A DNA stretch of 64,000 nt from Artemia franciscana (Eukaryota; Arthropoda; Branchiopoda; Anostraca; Artemiidae): contig NC_088882.1 in assembly GCF_032884065.1 (NCBI RefSeq), forward strand, positions 37,430,519 to 37,494,518, in the 5' to 3' direction. Below the pieces are notes generated by a model that did not search any database, was not told where the DNA came from, and was given only the letters and a program-made list of their open reading frames with translations. Shown piece by piece: positions 50,669 through 63,240 of this stretch (the stretch's first letter is position 1; each line of letters opens with the position of its first letter). A program made the translations under genes and the position numbers.

Positions 50669-53600
50669 CTAACAGTAAAGTGTTTTGCTGGCTGTTGTCA
50701 GTTCTTCTTTCCATGCAACAATATATGTTTGTTGTTCATTTTCAGGTGGTAGCATAACTTTTAAGTTATGTTGTCTTTTAAAATGAGAAAATGTCATGTA
50801 CAACATGCTGTGAGTAAGAACAAGTGTTTGGAGGTTGACACCAACAAATTCGAAAATTTTGCTGTACAATTTGTCTTTGTAAATGCCAGTCAAATTAGAA
50901 ATTTGTGCTGCTGAACAGCACATACAAGTTGGCCTTTATTGGAGTTGAGTGTAACTCAAGAAATGTGAACTTCAATTTCTGATTTTTATGTCACTTGGTA
51001 TCTACCAAGTGACATATAGCAATCGCAAATTCTGTCGGTCTGTCTGTTGGTTCGTCTATCTGTCTGTCCTGGTTTTGCTACTTTAGGCACTTCCAGGTAA
51101 GCTAGGACGATGAAATTTGGCAGGCGTAGAAGAAACCAGACTGAAGTAAATTAAAAATTGCCATTTCCCCGATTCGACCATCTGGAAGGGGGGGGGGAGT
51201 GGGGGGATAGTTAATTCGGAAAAATTAGAAAAAAATGAGATATTTTCAACGTAATGAACGGGTGATCGGATCTTAATGAAATTTTATATTTGGAAGGATA
51301 TCGTGTCTCATAGCTCTTATTTCAAATCCCGACTAGATCCGGTGACATTGCGAGGATTTGGGGGGGGGGCTGAAATCTTGGAAAACGCCTAGAGTGGAGG
51401 GTTTGGGATGGAAATTGGTGGGAAAAATAATCACAAGTCCTAGATACGGGATTCACATAACCGGAACGGATCCGCTCTCTTCGGGGGAGTTGCGAAGAGA
51501 GCGGAAGTAGTAGGGTTAATTATGAAAAATTAGAAAAAATGAGGTATTTTTAAAGAAATAAGGGTTAGAAGTAAGGGTTAATTATGAAAAATTAGAAAAA
51601 ATGAGGTATTTTTAACTTAAGAAGGAGTGATCGGATCTTAATGAAATTTGATGTTTGGAAGGATATCATGTCTCAGAGCTCTTATTTTAAATCCTGACCA
51701 AATCTGTTGACATTGGGGGGAGTTGGGGGGGGACCTAAAATCTTGGAAAACAGTTAGAGTGGAGGGATCAGGATGAAACTTGGTGGGAAAAATAAGAACA
51801 AGTCTTAGATACATGATTGACATAACCGGACCAGATCTTCTCTCTTTGAGGGAGTTGGGGGGGGGGGTCAATTCTAAAAAATAGAAAAAATGAGGTATTT
51901 TTAACTTACAAAGGAGTGACCGGATCTTAATGAAATTTCATAATTAGAAGGACCTCGTAACTCAGATCCCTTATTTTAAATCCCGACCGGATCCAGTTAC
52001 ATTGGTAGGGGGGACCGAAACTCTTGGAAAATGCTTAAAGCGGAGAGATCAGGATAAAGTTTGGTGAGAAGAATAAGCACAAGTCCAAGATATGTGACAG
52101 AAATAACCGGACCGGATCTGCTCTTTTTGATGGAGTTGGGTGGGGAGGGGGGGTGTTGGGTTGTAATTCGGAAAAATTAGAAAAAAATGAGGTATTTGTA
52201 ACCTACAAACGGTTGATCAGATCTTAAAGAAATTTGATATATAGAAGGGTATTGTCCTTTAAAACTCTAATTTTAAATCCTGACCAGATCCGGTGACATT
52301 GGGGGGAGCTGGAGGGGGGAAATGGAAATCTTGGAAACTGAAAACCTTGGAAAACGCTTAGAGTGGAGAGATCGGGATGAAACTTGACGGGAAGAATAAA
52401 CACAAGTTCTAGATACGTAGTTGACATAATTGGAACGGATCTGTTCTCTTTAAGGGAGCTGGAGGTTGTTAATTTGGAAAAATTAGAAAAAATTCAGGTA
52501 TTTTAACTTAAGAATGGGTGACATGATCTTAATGAAATTTGATATTTAGAAAGAACTCATGTCTCAGAGCTCTTATTTTAAATCCCGACCAGATCTGTTG
52601 AGATTGGAGGGAGTTGGAGGGGAAACCGGAAATCTTGGAAAACGCTTATAAATGTCGTAAATACGTGATTGACGTAACCATACTGGATCCTCTCTCTTTT
52701 GGGGGAGTTAGGGGTTGGGGTTCAGTGCTTTGGCGAGTTCGGTGCTTCTGGACGTGCTAGGACGATGAAAATTGGTAGGCATGTCATGGAGCTGCACAAA
52801 TTGACTTGATAAAGTCGTTTTCCCCGAGTCGACCATCTTGGGGGCTGAAGGGAGAGGAAGAATCAGAAAAATTTAGGTATTTTTAACTTACGAGTTAGTG
52901 AGCGGATCTTAATGAATTTTGATATTTAGAAGGACCTCGTGACTCAGAGCTCTTATTTTAATCCTGACCGGGATTAAGGCTCTGATATTTCCTTTAAAGT
53001 AATCTATTGATTCCTAGAATTTTGCCAGAGCTCATACCATATGAGCTCTTAGCTCTTGTTTCCCTAATAATTATATTTGACTTAATCATATTGTGATTTA
53101 AGATTTCCATTTCAAGTTTCGAGATTTGCTTTGTAAATTCTTCCTATTGAAGATTGACATAGATATTTAAATAAAAGGATTAAAATACTTCCATGGATGA
53201 TTTTGTTGTTGGATAACTAAGTGATTCGCTAGTGTAGCTTCAGAGTTGACTGAAAAGTAAGAACACTGACAGAAATCACCTCCAGAAACCATACTTGGGT
53301 AACATTAGTACTTTGTGAAGCTGGTAAACTTCCACTGAAGTTAAAGCTTAGTTTGTGTCAGGTTTTATGCTGGCAGTTATATTTAAGGCTAATGGAACTT
53401 TCAAGCCAAAATTATTGTGAGTCGTTTTTTCAAAAGTCGATAAAATTGATTAAATTCCAGTAAACTCCATACATATTATTTAGTGATTTTCACCATATGG
53501 TACTGAATGTTATAGAAGGTGTTATACACAAATTTTTAACAGTACCACCAGGTCCATCTATTAAAAAAAAAGTATCCAGCATAATATGGCTCATAACCAG

Positions 53601-53960
53601 CTGACTCACTATAAATAACAGCAGCTGACTCATAACAGCAGCTGACTCACTAGAATTTTAAAGTTCAAACTTTTGTCCATTTTGTTGGTTTTAATGTTGT
53701 CCAATCCAAATCATTCCACCAAAAAACTAAAAGTTTGGCCTTCTATTGCCATCATATTTAACTTGGATGCAATTATACAATAAATATAATTGCAGTATTT
53801 CCAGATGTATTGTTTTGTAGCGCTTGATGAATGAGATCTTCTACTAAATGATTTTTTAGTCTTTCCCAAAGACCATTTGGATCTGCAGGATTTCCAAAAG
53901 CAAGAATCTGCATGAAGAGTTACAGAAGGCATTCTGGACAGTGTTGTTTTTTCTAGACCA
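50669..53960 (-). pseudogene. Decayed Helitron-type Pif1 helicase, copy B
   Basis: Fragments on the minus strand: NPADPNGLWERLKNHLVEDL region (53932-53800), an FTGI-SILSTFEKTTHN stretch aligned with copy A (about 53460), and the C-terminal FVGVNLQTLVLTHSMLYMTF then HFKRQHNLKVMLPPENEQQT (50923-50669). The latter is equivalent to the GxDL-SHGQLYVAxSR end of Pif1 helicases. The G-rich array splits it at 50988-53055. Every part is frameshifted against its neighbours. It is collinear with 9434-11081. Confidence 0.7.
50988..53055. mobile_element. G-rich tandem array element, copy B
   Basis: A perfect palindrome with 13-bp arms, ATGTCACTTGGTA-TC-TACCAAGTGACAT, opens it at 50988-51015. AGAGCTCATA-CCA-TATGAGCTCT closes it at 53027-53049. 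Inside are about six ~300-bp units of the same type as 6408-8466, marked by GGTATTT words near 51237, 51541, 51601, 51892, 52191, 52497 and 52875. Copy A of the surrounding block lacks it at the equivalent point (about 9738), so it is an insertion. Confidence 0.75.
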
Positions 53961-54458
53961 TCTATGCACTGTTAATAATTGAATTCAAGGCCAGAAGATG
54001 CCCGATTTTTTGTTATGAATGACGTCATTACGTTTAGTTTGTTGGTAGAAACATTAATAGATGATCTACATCGCAGAAGTAAATATGTTGTGAAATGCAA
54101 AAGAGCAGTTTTTCAACATCTCTGGGTTTGGATCTGTTTGGGAAGACTTATTTTCAGCCAGTGTGTTAATTGTTCTGAATAAATAGGGTAAAATAAATGT
54201 AGTGATCATAGGTCAAGTGCATTGATAAAACTAGACTGTGGTCAGTTGTGACTAGTAGGTCTCCCTGCTTGGACTTCCCACAGTTTCTATTCCAATTTCA
54301 TAAATTTAATATTTATAAAAGAAACTATATTGCTAGAAACAGAGTTTATGTGGCTAAAATTCTTTTATGCATGAAGTACCTGTATTGGATTTACTTGGCG
54401 ACACTTGGGATAGCATAAGGGACTTGCTTAAAGGGATGTTTCAGGAAAGTTTGCAATT

Positions 54459-54742
54459 AAAAAAAGGTAAAGAATACAACATTGAACCCTACCAGTGGTG
54501 CTGATCTCTGTTTTTCGGCCCTTCAGCCAGTGAGAGGTTGAGACCAACCATCCTGTTTACCTTCCCCAGATTTCTCCAGGTACCCATTTAGAGCTGGGTC
54601 GACTCTGACTAAGCTTAGAGAGTCACGCCACTGACCCTGTCCCAAACCAAATAATTGGGTACACTAGGATTTGAACCCTCGCCCTCCCGAACAAGCGATT
54701 TTAAATCCAGCTCACTAATCCACTTGACTAAGACAGCTTCGC
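54459..54742 (-). mobile_element. tRNA-derived SINE, reverse copy 1
   Basis: Reverse complement has the SINE head with B-box GGTTCAAATCC, the body GGGTACCTGGAGAAATCTGG and a CTTTACC plus T-run end. The flanks GCAATTA and GCATTTA may be the target duplication; copy A has a single GCATTTA. Confidence 0.85.
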
Positions 54743-54759
54743 ATTTAGCACTTTAGTCC

Positions 54760-55014
54760 CTACTGGCGGTGCTGGTCTCTGTTTGTTTTTTTGCTCTTCA
54801 GCTGGCAAGGGGTTGGGTTCAAACATCCTGTTCTTTCGCACACCCTTCCTGTTTACCTTCCCCAGATTTCTCCACGTACCCATTTAGAGCTGGGTTGACT
54901 CTGGCTGAGCTTAGAGAGTCACGCCACTGACCCTGTCCCAAGCCAAATTATTGGGAACACTAGGATTCGAACCCTCGCCCTCTTAAACAAACGATCCTAA
55001 ATCCAGCGTACTGT
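54760..55014 (-). mobile_element. tRNA-derived SINE, reverse copy 2, head truncated
   Basis: Same family, including the AAGGGTGTGCGAAAGAACAG part missing from copy 1. The B-box is GGTTCGAATCC. The tRNA 5' part is cut at the duplication junction. Confidence 0.85.
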
Positions 55015-55309
55015 TGAATAAATAGGGTAAAATAAATGTAGTGATCATAGGTCAAGTGCATTGATGAAATTACACGGAGTTCAGTTGTGACTAGCAGGTC
55101 TCTCATCTAAGACTTCTCAAAGTTTCTATTGAAATTTCGTAAACGTAATATTTGTAAAAGAAACTATATGGCTAGAAACAGAGTTTATGTGGCTAAAATT
55201 CTTTGATGCATGAAGTACCTGTATTGGATTTACTTGGCAACACTTGTGATAGCATAAGGGACTCGCTTAAAGGGATGTTTCAGGAATATTTGCATTTAAG
55301 AAAAGGTAA

Positions 55310-55378
55310 AGAATATAACAAAACAAACGACCCTAAATCCAGCGCACTAATCCCCTCGGCTAAGAAGGCCTCTCATTA
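55310..55378 (-). mobile_element. SINE remnant, head and tail only
   Basis: GGTAAAGAATATAAC (tail side) is joined to AAACGACCCTAAATCCAGCG (head side); the body is deleted. Confidence 0.65.
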
Positions 55379-55639
55379 GCACTTTGAAATTCAAACATCC
55401 TGTTACCGAGGTGGTGTTCCTGTATTCTTGGAATGATCTATAATAGGACAAGAATAATGATTTTGATGTATTAAAATAAGATAAATTGACCTATTTTGCC
55501 AGCCATAAATAGCTTCAATTACCTGTTAGGTACTTCTCTCGTCAGTAAGCCAAAGTCCCAAGTAGGCTTCTTGAAAGCTCTTTTATTGAAAAAGGAAGTA
55601 AGATGTAGAAACTTGAAAGAATGTGCACTTGGGATTAGT

Positions 55640-57520
55640 GTTGTAAAATTACCGCAAAATAAAAACTCTGTAAGTAAAATTGGTAAAATAAGGTAAAATT
55701 GGTAAAATAAGGTACTCTCTAGGAAATGCAGGCAAAATTAATGTTTTAGAGTTGCCGTATAGCTACAAGACCAATTGACCATTTCTTTTGAAGCATCACT
55801 TGCAGCTTTTAGTGAATTTTTTCTGGTATTCTGATTTTCCTGGGCTTAAAAAAGTTAATGCCCCTTCATCTTTAGCTTCATTAATTCAATTAACTTTCTA
55901 GTTTATCCCTTTGGTAATCTTATTCCTAGAGTAATGCCTTAGCAATTGGACAATGCCTGATCTTGGGCATCCATTTTGTAAAAAAAAAATCAAAAAAAAA
56001 AAAAAATCAAATCTACCATTGTTTGGGAGTAAAATTATATTTGTCATTTTTTTTTACATTTTAAACCTAAGAAATGTTACACTAACAGCATTGCGTATTT
56101 AAATAGCCGTATTCAGCTACATTTCTCATTTCATATACATATTATTTTTCATTTATTTATAAAAGTACCGAGTACAAGTAAAAAAAGATTTTTAACGCTC
56201 TGATGACTGATTAACTAAGCATTGGATCATTATGACGGAACATTCAGTCACTTTCACAGTCACTGAGATTGTCTTCAATAGATTTCATTAGCAAACCTAG
56301 CTCCTCTCCTTCACATTTAGATTCTGATTCAGGTGAACATGCCTCTTCTGAAGGCCGCCTCCCAAACAAAATTTCCTGGATACGTCTCTGAGGATTATAT
56401 ATTAATTTCAACCCCCATTGTCCCATCGTCTCTACCTTAGGTAGTGCAATACGATTTCCCCTGACTTAAACAAGAAAGTAGAAATTTCAATTTCCCTTCC
56501 AAGAAAAGTTGGAATTATTCAAGGAGAAAGTAGGGAAGAATTTTCCGCGGGGGAGGGAGAATATTCCGTGGGGTATATTTTTTTGGGGGATGTAGTTAAT
56601 ACCGGCTCCAGAGGAAAAGACAGCATGAATACAAGATTTCTCTGAGATGTGAAATTTAAAATAAAAACGAGGATATTGATTCTGTTTTGTCCCTCTATAT
56701 TGTTGAAAATCCAGATCATGTAGTTCTTTTTGATGGCGCCACTATCATTTGAAGCCAATGGCTCCCCACATTCTTTTAGGAAGACCATTGAAATTGAAAT
56801 AAAATAGAGACCTTGCTTTAAATAGAGATACTGGAGATACTCCTATAAACCCAATTTACAAATAACTTAAAAGTAAAGGATTCAAATAACATTGCTCTTC
56901 AGTTTATATCAAGATCATACGACCATACTTTCAATAAAGTCAATCATAAAGTCAGTAGACAAGTTAAGTCAATCATTAAGCAGCGGACTCTTGCCCAATC
57001 TGTTTGGTGATTAGTCCTTCATTTATTCTTGCTTAGTTTTTTGGTTTATTTGATTCAGTCTTTCTTCTGCTCAGTTAGAGCGAATTCAAAAGGTTAATTT
57101 TCCTTCTTTTTTTTGTGCATTGAAGACAGCCTGGCGGAAGTCCCTAGTGAAATATCTGCCTCTGTCATTTTCGCTTCTTTTTTGTCCGCTGGCTGACATT
57201 AATCTCATTTTTCTCGGCCATTTCATTTCATTTATTTTTTTTTCTTGTTTTTCACATGTCAATCCTGGTTGTAGCCCTTTCTGTCTTAAACAATTCACAG
57301 AACTTATGTAATTTTTGTCAGTTAATATTTCGCCATTTTAAAATTATAATAATCTGTACCGTAAAACACTTTATAGTTGTGATAACAAGAGACCTAAGTC
57401 AGACAGACGGCTTTTTAAACCAGGGAAGACAGTTATACAAAAAACAAAATAATATCCAGTCCTTTTTCTGCCAGGATCTTTGCGCTTTTGTGCTCTGGAA
57501 ATTGCAAGCCGTCGTATAAT
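55640..57520. other. No gene recognised
   Basis: Holds a short GGTAAAATAAGGTAAAATT tandem near 55680-55715 and A-runs near 55980. Short frames at 56244-56426 and 56519-56788 (minus) have no recognisable features. Confidence 0.4.
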
Positions 57521-58934
57521 ATCAAACAGTTCGTGGTAACGAACTGTAGTAAGGAGCGACCCGGCTCAATAGTAACCAAAAGTCTAAAAAATGGAATTTT
57601 GGTACCTATAGCTACATCAAAAGAATCGCATTTTAATGCTGATTTTAAATATATAAGTTTCATCAAGTTTAGTCTTACCCATCAAAAGTTACGAGCCTGA
57701 GAAAATTTGCGTTATTTTAGAAAATAGGGGGAAATGCCCCCTAAAAGTCATAGAATCTTAATAAAAATCACACCATCAGATTCAGCGTATCAGAGAACCC
57801 TACTGTAGAAGTTTCAAGCCCCTATCTACAAAATGTGGAATTTTATATTTTTTGCCAGAAGGCAGATCACGGATGCGTGTTTATTTGTTTGTTTGTTTTT
57901 TTTTGTTTTTTTACCCAGGGGTGATCGTATCGACCCAGTTGTCCTAGAATGTTGCGAGAGGGCTCATTCTAACGGAAACGAAAAGTTCTAGTGCCCTTTT
58001 TAAGTGACCAAAAAATTGGAGGGCACCTAGGCCCCTTCCCACGCTAATTATTTTCCCAAAGTCAACGGATCAAAATTCTGAGGTAGCCATTTTATTCAGC
58101 GTAGTCGAAAAACCTTATAACTATGTCTTTGGGGACGACTTACTCCCCCACAGTCCCTGTGGGAGGGGTTACAAGTTCAAAACTTTGACCAGTGCTTACA
58201 TATAGTAATGGTTATTGGGAAGTGTACAGGCGTTTTCAGGAGGATTTTTTGAATGGGCAGGGGTTGAGAAGAGGGGGATATGCTGGGGGAACTTTCCATC
58301 GAGGAATTTGTCATGGGGGAAGAAATTTTCCATGAAGGGAGCGCAGGATTTACTAGCATTACTTAAAAAAAAACAATGAAAAAGTTTGTTTTCATCTGGA
58401 AGTAAGCAGCAGCATTAGAACTTAAAACGAACAGAAATTATTACCCATATGAGGGGCTCACCTCCTCCTAATACTTCGCTCTTTGCGCTAAAGTATTTTT
58501 AGTAATGTCAACTATTTATTCTACGGCTTTTGTGATTCAGGGGTCATTCTTAATGAATTGGGACAAAATTTAAGCTTTAGTGTAAAGAGCGAGGTACTGA
58601 CGAGGGGTCGAACCCCCTCATATATGTAATAAAAACATAAGCATACAAAAGTTCTTTACGTAAGCTAATTTATAAGTTACGTATATCTTTTACTTATAAA
58701 AAGATTCGTAAAAAATTAAAAGTTCTAGTTGCCTTTTTAATTAATCGATCAGAGGGCAACTAGGCTTCCTCCCCCGCTCTTTTTTCTCAAAATCATTCGA
58801 TCAAAATTATGAGAAAGCCATTTAGCCAAAAAAAAAATATACAAATTTTGTTTTAATTATTCCTCTGCGGAGAGCCAAAATCAAAACATGCATCGATTCA
58901 AAAACGTTCAGAAATTAAATAAAAAAAAACAAAC

Positions 58935-59205
58935 AAGTTTTTTAAACGAAAGTAAGGACCGACATTAGAACTTAAAACGAACAGAAATTACTCCGTATGT
59001 GAAAGGGGCTTTTCCTTCTCAACGCCCCGCTCTTTACGCTAAAGTTTTTTTACTGTTTTAAAATGTAGAGTTAAGAGAAAGAGTCAAACTTAAGCGTAAA
59101 GAGCGGGACGTTGAGAAGGAAAAGCCCCTTTCATATACGGAGTAATTTCTGTTCGTTTTAAGTTTTAATGTCGCTCCTTACTTTCATTTAAAAACTTTTT
59201 TTTTT
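58935..59205. repeat. Inner hairpin module 1
   Basis: Arms of about 110 bp (AAAACGAACAGAAATTACTC, GCCCCGCTCTTTACGCTAAA and inverses) around a ~45-bp loop. Confidence 0.9.
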
Positions 59206-59385
59206 TATTTAATGTCAGTAAAACATGTAAGATACCGGTAAAACATCAGTAACATAGGTAAAATACTTAAATTCTATAAAATAAGTAAAACAGCAATGCT
59301 ACGGGGGTCCGTAAAACTACAGGAAAATACGTAAAATACCCAAGTTTACCGTGACCAATTTTACAAGTTAGGACTTGTTTTACAA

Positions 59386-59556
59386 GTTTACAACTTAGGA
59401 TGAAAAATGACGCTGGTTTCACCTGCAAGAAGTGATTACCCTTAGCAGATATTAAATAAAAAAACAAGTTTACAAGTTTACAACTTAGGATGAAAAATGA
59501 CGCTGGTTTCACCTGCAAGAAGTGATTACCCTTAGCAGATATTAAATAAAAAAACA
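59386..59556. repeat. 90-bp direct duplication
   Basis: ACTTAGGATGAAAAATGACG through AGCAGATATTAAATAAAAAA appears twice in tandem, nearly without change, between hairpin modules 1 and 2. Confidence 0.95.
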
Positions 59557-59822
59557 AGTTTTTTCAACTGAAAGTAAGGAGCGACATTAAAACTTAAAAC
59601 GAACAAAAATTACTTCGTATATGAAAGGGGCTGCTTCCTCATCAGCGCCCCGCTCTTTACGCTAAAGTTTGACTCTTTCTCTCAACTCTTCTTTTTAAAA
59701 CAGTAAAACACTTTAGCGTAAAGAGCGCGGCGTTGATGAGGAAGCAGCCCCTTTCATATACGAAGTAATTTCTGTTCGTTTTAAGTTTTAATGTCGCTCC
59801 TTACTTTCAGTTGAAAAAACTT
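59553..59822. repeat. Inner hairpin module 2
   Basis: Same module as 58935-59205, with arms of about 115 bp and TTTGACTCTTTCTCTCAACT in the loop. Confidence 0.9.
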
Positions 59823-61283
59823 GTTTTTTTTATTTAATTTCTGAACGTTTTTGAATCAATGCATGTTTTGATTTTGGCTCTCAGCAGAGAAATAATTATA
59901 ACGAAATTTGCACATTTTTTTTTTTTTTGGGGGGGGGGGGCTAAATGGCTTTCTCGTAATTTTGGTCGAATGATTTTGAGAAAAAAAGAGCCGGGGAGGA
60001 AGCCTAGTTGCCCTCCAATTTTTTGGTTAATGAAAAAGGCAACTAGAACTTTTAATTTTTTACGAATCTTTTTATTAGTAAAAGATATACGTAACTGATA
60101 AACTAGCTTACGTAAAGAATTTTTTATTCTCATGTTTTTATTACACATATGAGAGGGTGCGCCCCCTCGTCAGTACCTCTCTCTTTACACTAAATCTTAA
60201 ATTTTGGCCCAATTCATTAAGAATGACCCCTGAATCACAAAAGCCGTAGAATAAATAGTTGACATTACTAAAAATACTTTAGCGTAAAGAGTGAGGTATT
60301 AGGAGGAGGTGAGCCCCTCATACGGGGTAATAATTTCTGTTCGTTTTAAGTTTTAATGCTGCTCCTTACTTCCAGCTGAAAAAACCTTTTTCATATTTAT
60401 TTTTTCATTGTTTTTTTTTTTTAAATAATGCTAGTATATCCTGCGCTCCCTTCATGGAAATTTTCTTCCCCCATGACAAATTCCTCGATGGAAAGTTCCC
60501 CCAGTATATCCCCCTCTTTTCAACCCCTCCCCCAACCAAAAAATCCTCCTGAAAACACCTGTACACTTCCCAATAACCATTACTATATGTAAGCACTGGA
60601 CAAAGTTTGTAACTTGTAGCCCCTCCCAAGGGGACTGGGGAGGGGTAAGTCGTCCCCAAAGACATAGTTATAAGGTTTTTCGACTATGCTGAATAAAATG
60701 GCTATCTCAGAATTTTGATCCGTTGACTTTGGGAAAATAATTAGCGTGGGAGGGGGCCTAGGTGCTCTCCAATTTTTTTTGGTCACTTAAAAAGGGCACT
60801 AGAACTTTTCATTTCCATTAGAATGAGCCCTCTCGCAACATTCTAGGACAACTGGGTCGATACGATCCCCCCTTGGGAAAAAAAAAATAAATAAACACGC
60901 ATCCGTGATCTGCCTTCTGGCAAAAAATACAAAATTCCACATTTTTATAGATAGGATCTTGAAACTTTTACAGTATGGTTCTCTGATACGCTGAATCTGA
61001 CGGTGTAATTTTCGTTAAGATTCTATGACTTTTAGGGGGTGTTTTCCCCTGTTTTCTAAAATCACACAAATTTTCTCAGGCTCGTAACTTTTGGTGCGTA
61101 AGACTAAACTTGATGAAACTTATATATTTAAAATCAGCATTAAAATGCGATTCTTTTGATGTAGCTATTGGTATCAAAATTCCATTTTTTTGAGTTTTGG
61201 TTTCTATTGAGCCGGGTCGCTCCTTACTACAGTTCGTTACCACGAACTGTTTGATGGGCCTTGCATTAACGAGAGACATAAGA

Positions 61284-61720
61284 TTTATTAACTTGAAACC
61301 AAGACATGGAATCAAATAATTCGTGGTAACGAACTGTAAGGAGCAACCCAGTTCAATAGTAACCGAAACTCAACGAAATGAAATTTAATAAAAATCAATA
61401 CATCCAAAGAATTGGATTTAAATGCTGATTTTAAATATATAAATTTCATCAAGTTTAGTCTTACCCATCAAAAGTTACAAGAGACATTACGAGATACATT
61501 GGATTTATTAACTTGAAACCATGACATGGAATCAAACAATTCGTGGTAACGAACTGTAAGGAGCAACCCAGCTCAATAGTAACCAAAACTCAACAAAATG
61601 AAATTTAATACCAATCGATACATCCAAAGAATTGGATTTCAATACTGATTTTAAATATATAAATTTCATCAAGTCTAGTCTTACCCATCAAAAATTACAA
61701 GTTTGAGAAATTTCGCCTTA
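61284..61720 (+). repeat. Two tandem ~220-bp copies of the foldback end
   Basis: ATTTATTAACTTGAAACCA plus TTCGTGGTAACGAACTGTAA starts each unit (61284 and 61504), and each runs to TTCATCAAGT. They repeat the foldback's terminal sequence. Confidence 0.85.
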
Positions 61721-62962
61721 TTTTCGAAAAAAGGAGGAAACACCCCATTAAAGTCATAGAATCTTAATGAGATCACACCATCAGATTTACTGGATCAGAG
61801 AACCCTACTGTAGAAGTATCAAGCTCCTATCTGCAAAAATGTGGAATTTTGTATTTTTGCCAGAAGAAAGATCACGGATGCGTGTTTATTTGTTTTTTTT
61901 TTTTCCAGGGATGATCGTATCAACCCAGTGGTCCTAGAAGGTCGCGAGAGGACTTATTCTGATGGAAATTCAACGCTCTAGTTCCCTTTCTAAGTGGCCA
62001 GAAAATTGGAGGGCAACTAGGCCCCCTCCCACGTTTATTGTTTCCCCAAAGTCACCGGATCAAAATTCTGAGACAGCCATTTTGTTCAGCATAGTCAGAA
62101 AATCTAATAACTACGTCTTTGAGGACGACTTAATCTCCCACAGTAGCCGAGGGAAAGGCTGCAAGCTATGAACTTTGCCCATTGTTTACATATAGTATTG
62201 GTTATTGGGAAGCATACAGAAGTTTTAGGGGGGTATTTTTCTGATGGGGTGGGGGGGGGGGTCAGCGTCGTGGTTTACGTGGGAGTATCTCTCCATGGAG
62301 GCATATATCATGGACGAAGAGAATTTCCATGAAAGGGTTGCCGGATTTTCCAGCATTAAAAAAAAACAACAATGAGAAATTAGATAAAAAAACTAGTTTT
62401 TTTCAACTGAGAGTAAGGAGCAGCATTAAAACTTAAAACAAACAAAAATAATTACGTTTATCAGGGAAATCGTCCCCACCTCAATAAATCGCTCTTTGCG
62501 CTAACGTATTTTTAATAATTTCATAAGAGCTTTATTTATTCTAAACCGTCGTTGTGATTCGGGGGTCATTCTTTAAAAATTGGAACAAAATTCGAACTGT
62601 AGTGTAAAAAGCAGGAATTGACGATAGGGCGAATCCCCCTCATAACCGTAATAAAAATATACGAATATAGAAGTTCGTTACGTAAGTTAGTTCGTAAGTT
62701 ACGTATATTTATTACTAATAAAAACGTTCGTAAATAAAATCAAAAGTTTTAGAGGCCTTTTTAAGTAACCAAAAGAATTGAAGGGCAACTAGGCCCCCCC
62801 CCGCGCCCCTTTTTTCTCAAAATTGTCTGAATAAAACTTTAAGAAACCCATTTCGCCCAAAAAGCAAAAACTAATATGCAAATTTTGTTTTAATTATTCA
62901 TGTACGATGAGCCAAAATCAAAACCGGCATTAATTCAAATACGTTCAGAAATTAAATTTGAA

Positions 62963-63235
62963 AAAAAAACAAGTTTTTTTTAACTGAAAGTAAGGAACGA
63001 AGTTAAAACTTAAAACGAACAGAAATTATTCTGTATATGAAAGGGGCTCTCTCCTCCTCAACGCCCTGCTCTTTACGCTAAAGTTTGATTCTTTGTCACA
63101 CTTCTACTTTTTAAAACAATAAAACTTTAGCGTAAAGAGTGGGGCGTTGAAGAGGGGATAGCCCCATTCATATACGGAATAATTTCTGATCGTGTTAAGT
63201 TTTAATGTCTCTCCTTACTTTCAGTTAAAAAAATT
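62963..63235. repeat. Inner hairpin module 3
   Basis: GGGGCTCTCTCCTCCTCAAC arm and its inverse around a TTTGTCACACTTCTACTTTT loop. Confidence 0.85.
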
Positions 63236-63240
63236 AATTT

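Larger units (their letters stand above)
54176..55390. repeat. Local tandem duplication containing SINEs
   Basis: 54176-54475 and 55015-55325 are near copies (AATAAATAGGGTAAAATAAA, AAACAGAGTTTATGTGGCTA). The junction at 55013 cuts a SINE head, so the duplication happened after SINE insertion. Confidence 0.8.
50597..55600. repeat. Paralogous block, copy B second part (interrupted)
   Basis: 50597-50985 plus 53056-55600 align with 9375-11660. The intervening 50988-53055 is a G-rich array insertion and 54459-55014 holds SINEs. Confidence 0.75.
57521..61255. mobile_element. 3.7-kb foldback element with nested hairpins
   Basis: Left arm 57521 to about 59060 is the inverted counterpart of about 59700 to 61255. 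Both outer ends read ATCAAACAGTTCGTGGTAAC inward, and many internal words recur inverted, for example TTTTAATGCTGATTTTAAAT and GTAACTTATAAATTAG-type stretches. The ends contain an imperfect palindrome ACAGTTCGT-GGTA-ACGAACTGT. The arms have small indels but no long reading frame. Two complete smaller hairpins lie in the centre. It is non-autonomous; the class is uncertain. Confidence 0.85.

Noticed and set aside
59267-59557. Minus frame with a duplicated 30-residue FFYLISAKGNHFLQVKPASF unit as a repeat protein
   Set aside because: The repeat is a 90-bp DNA duplication in non-coding foldback sequence; no other copy of the module keeps this frame.
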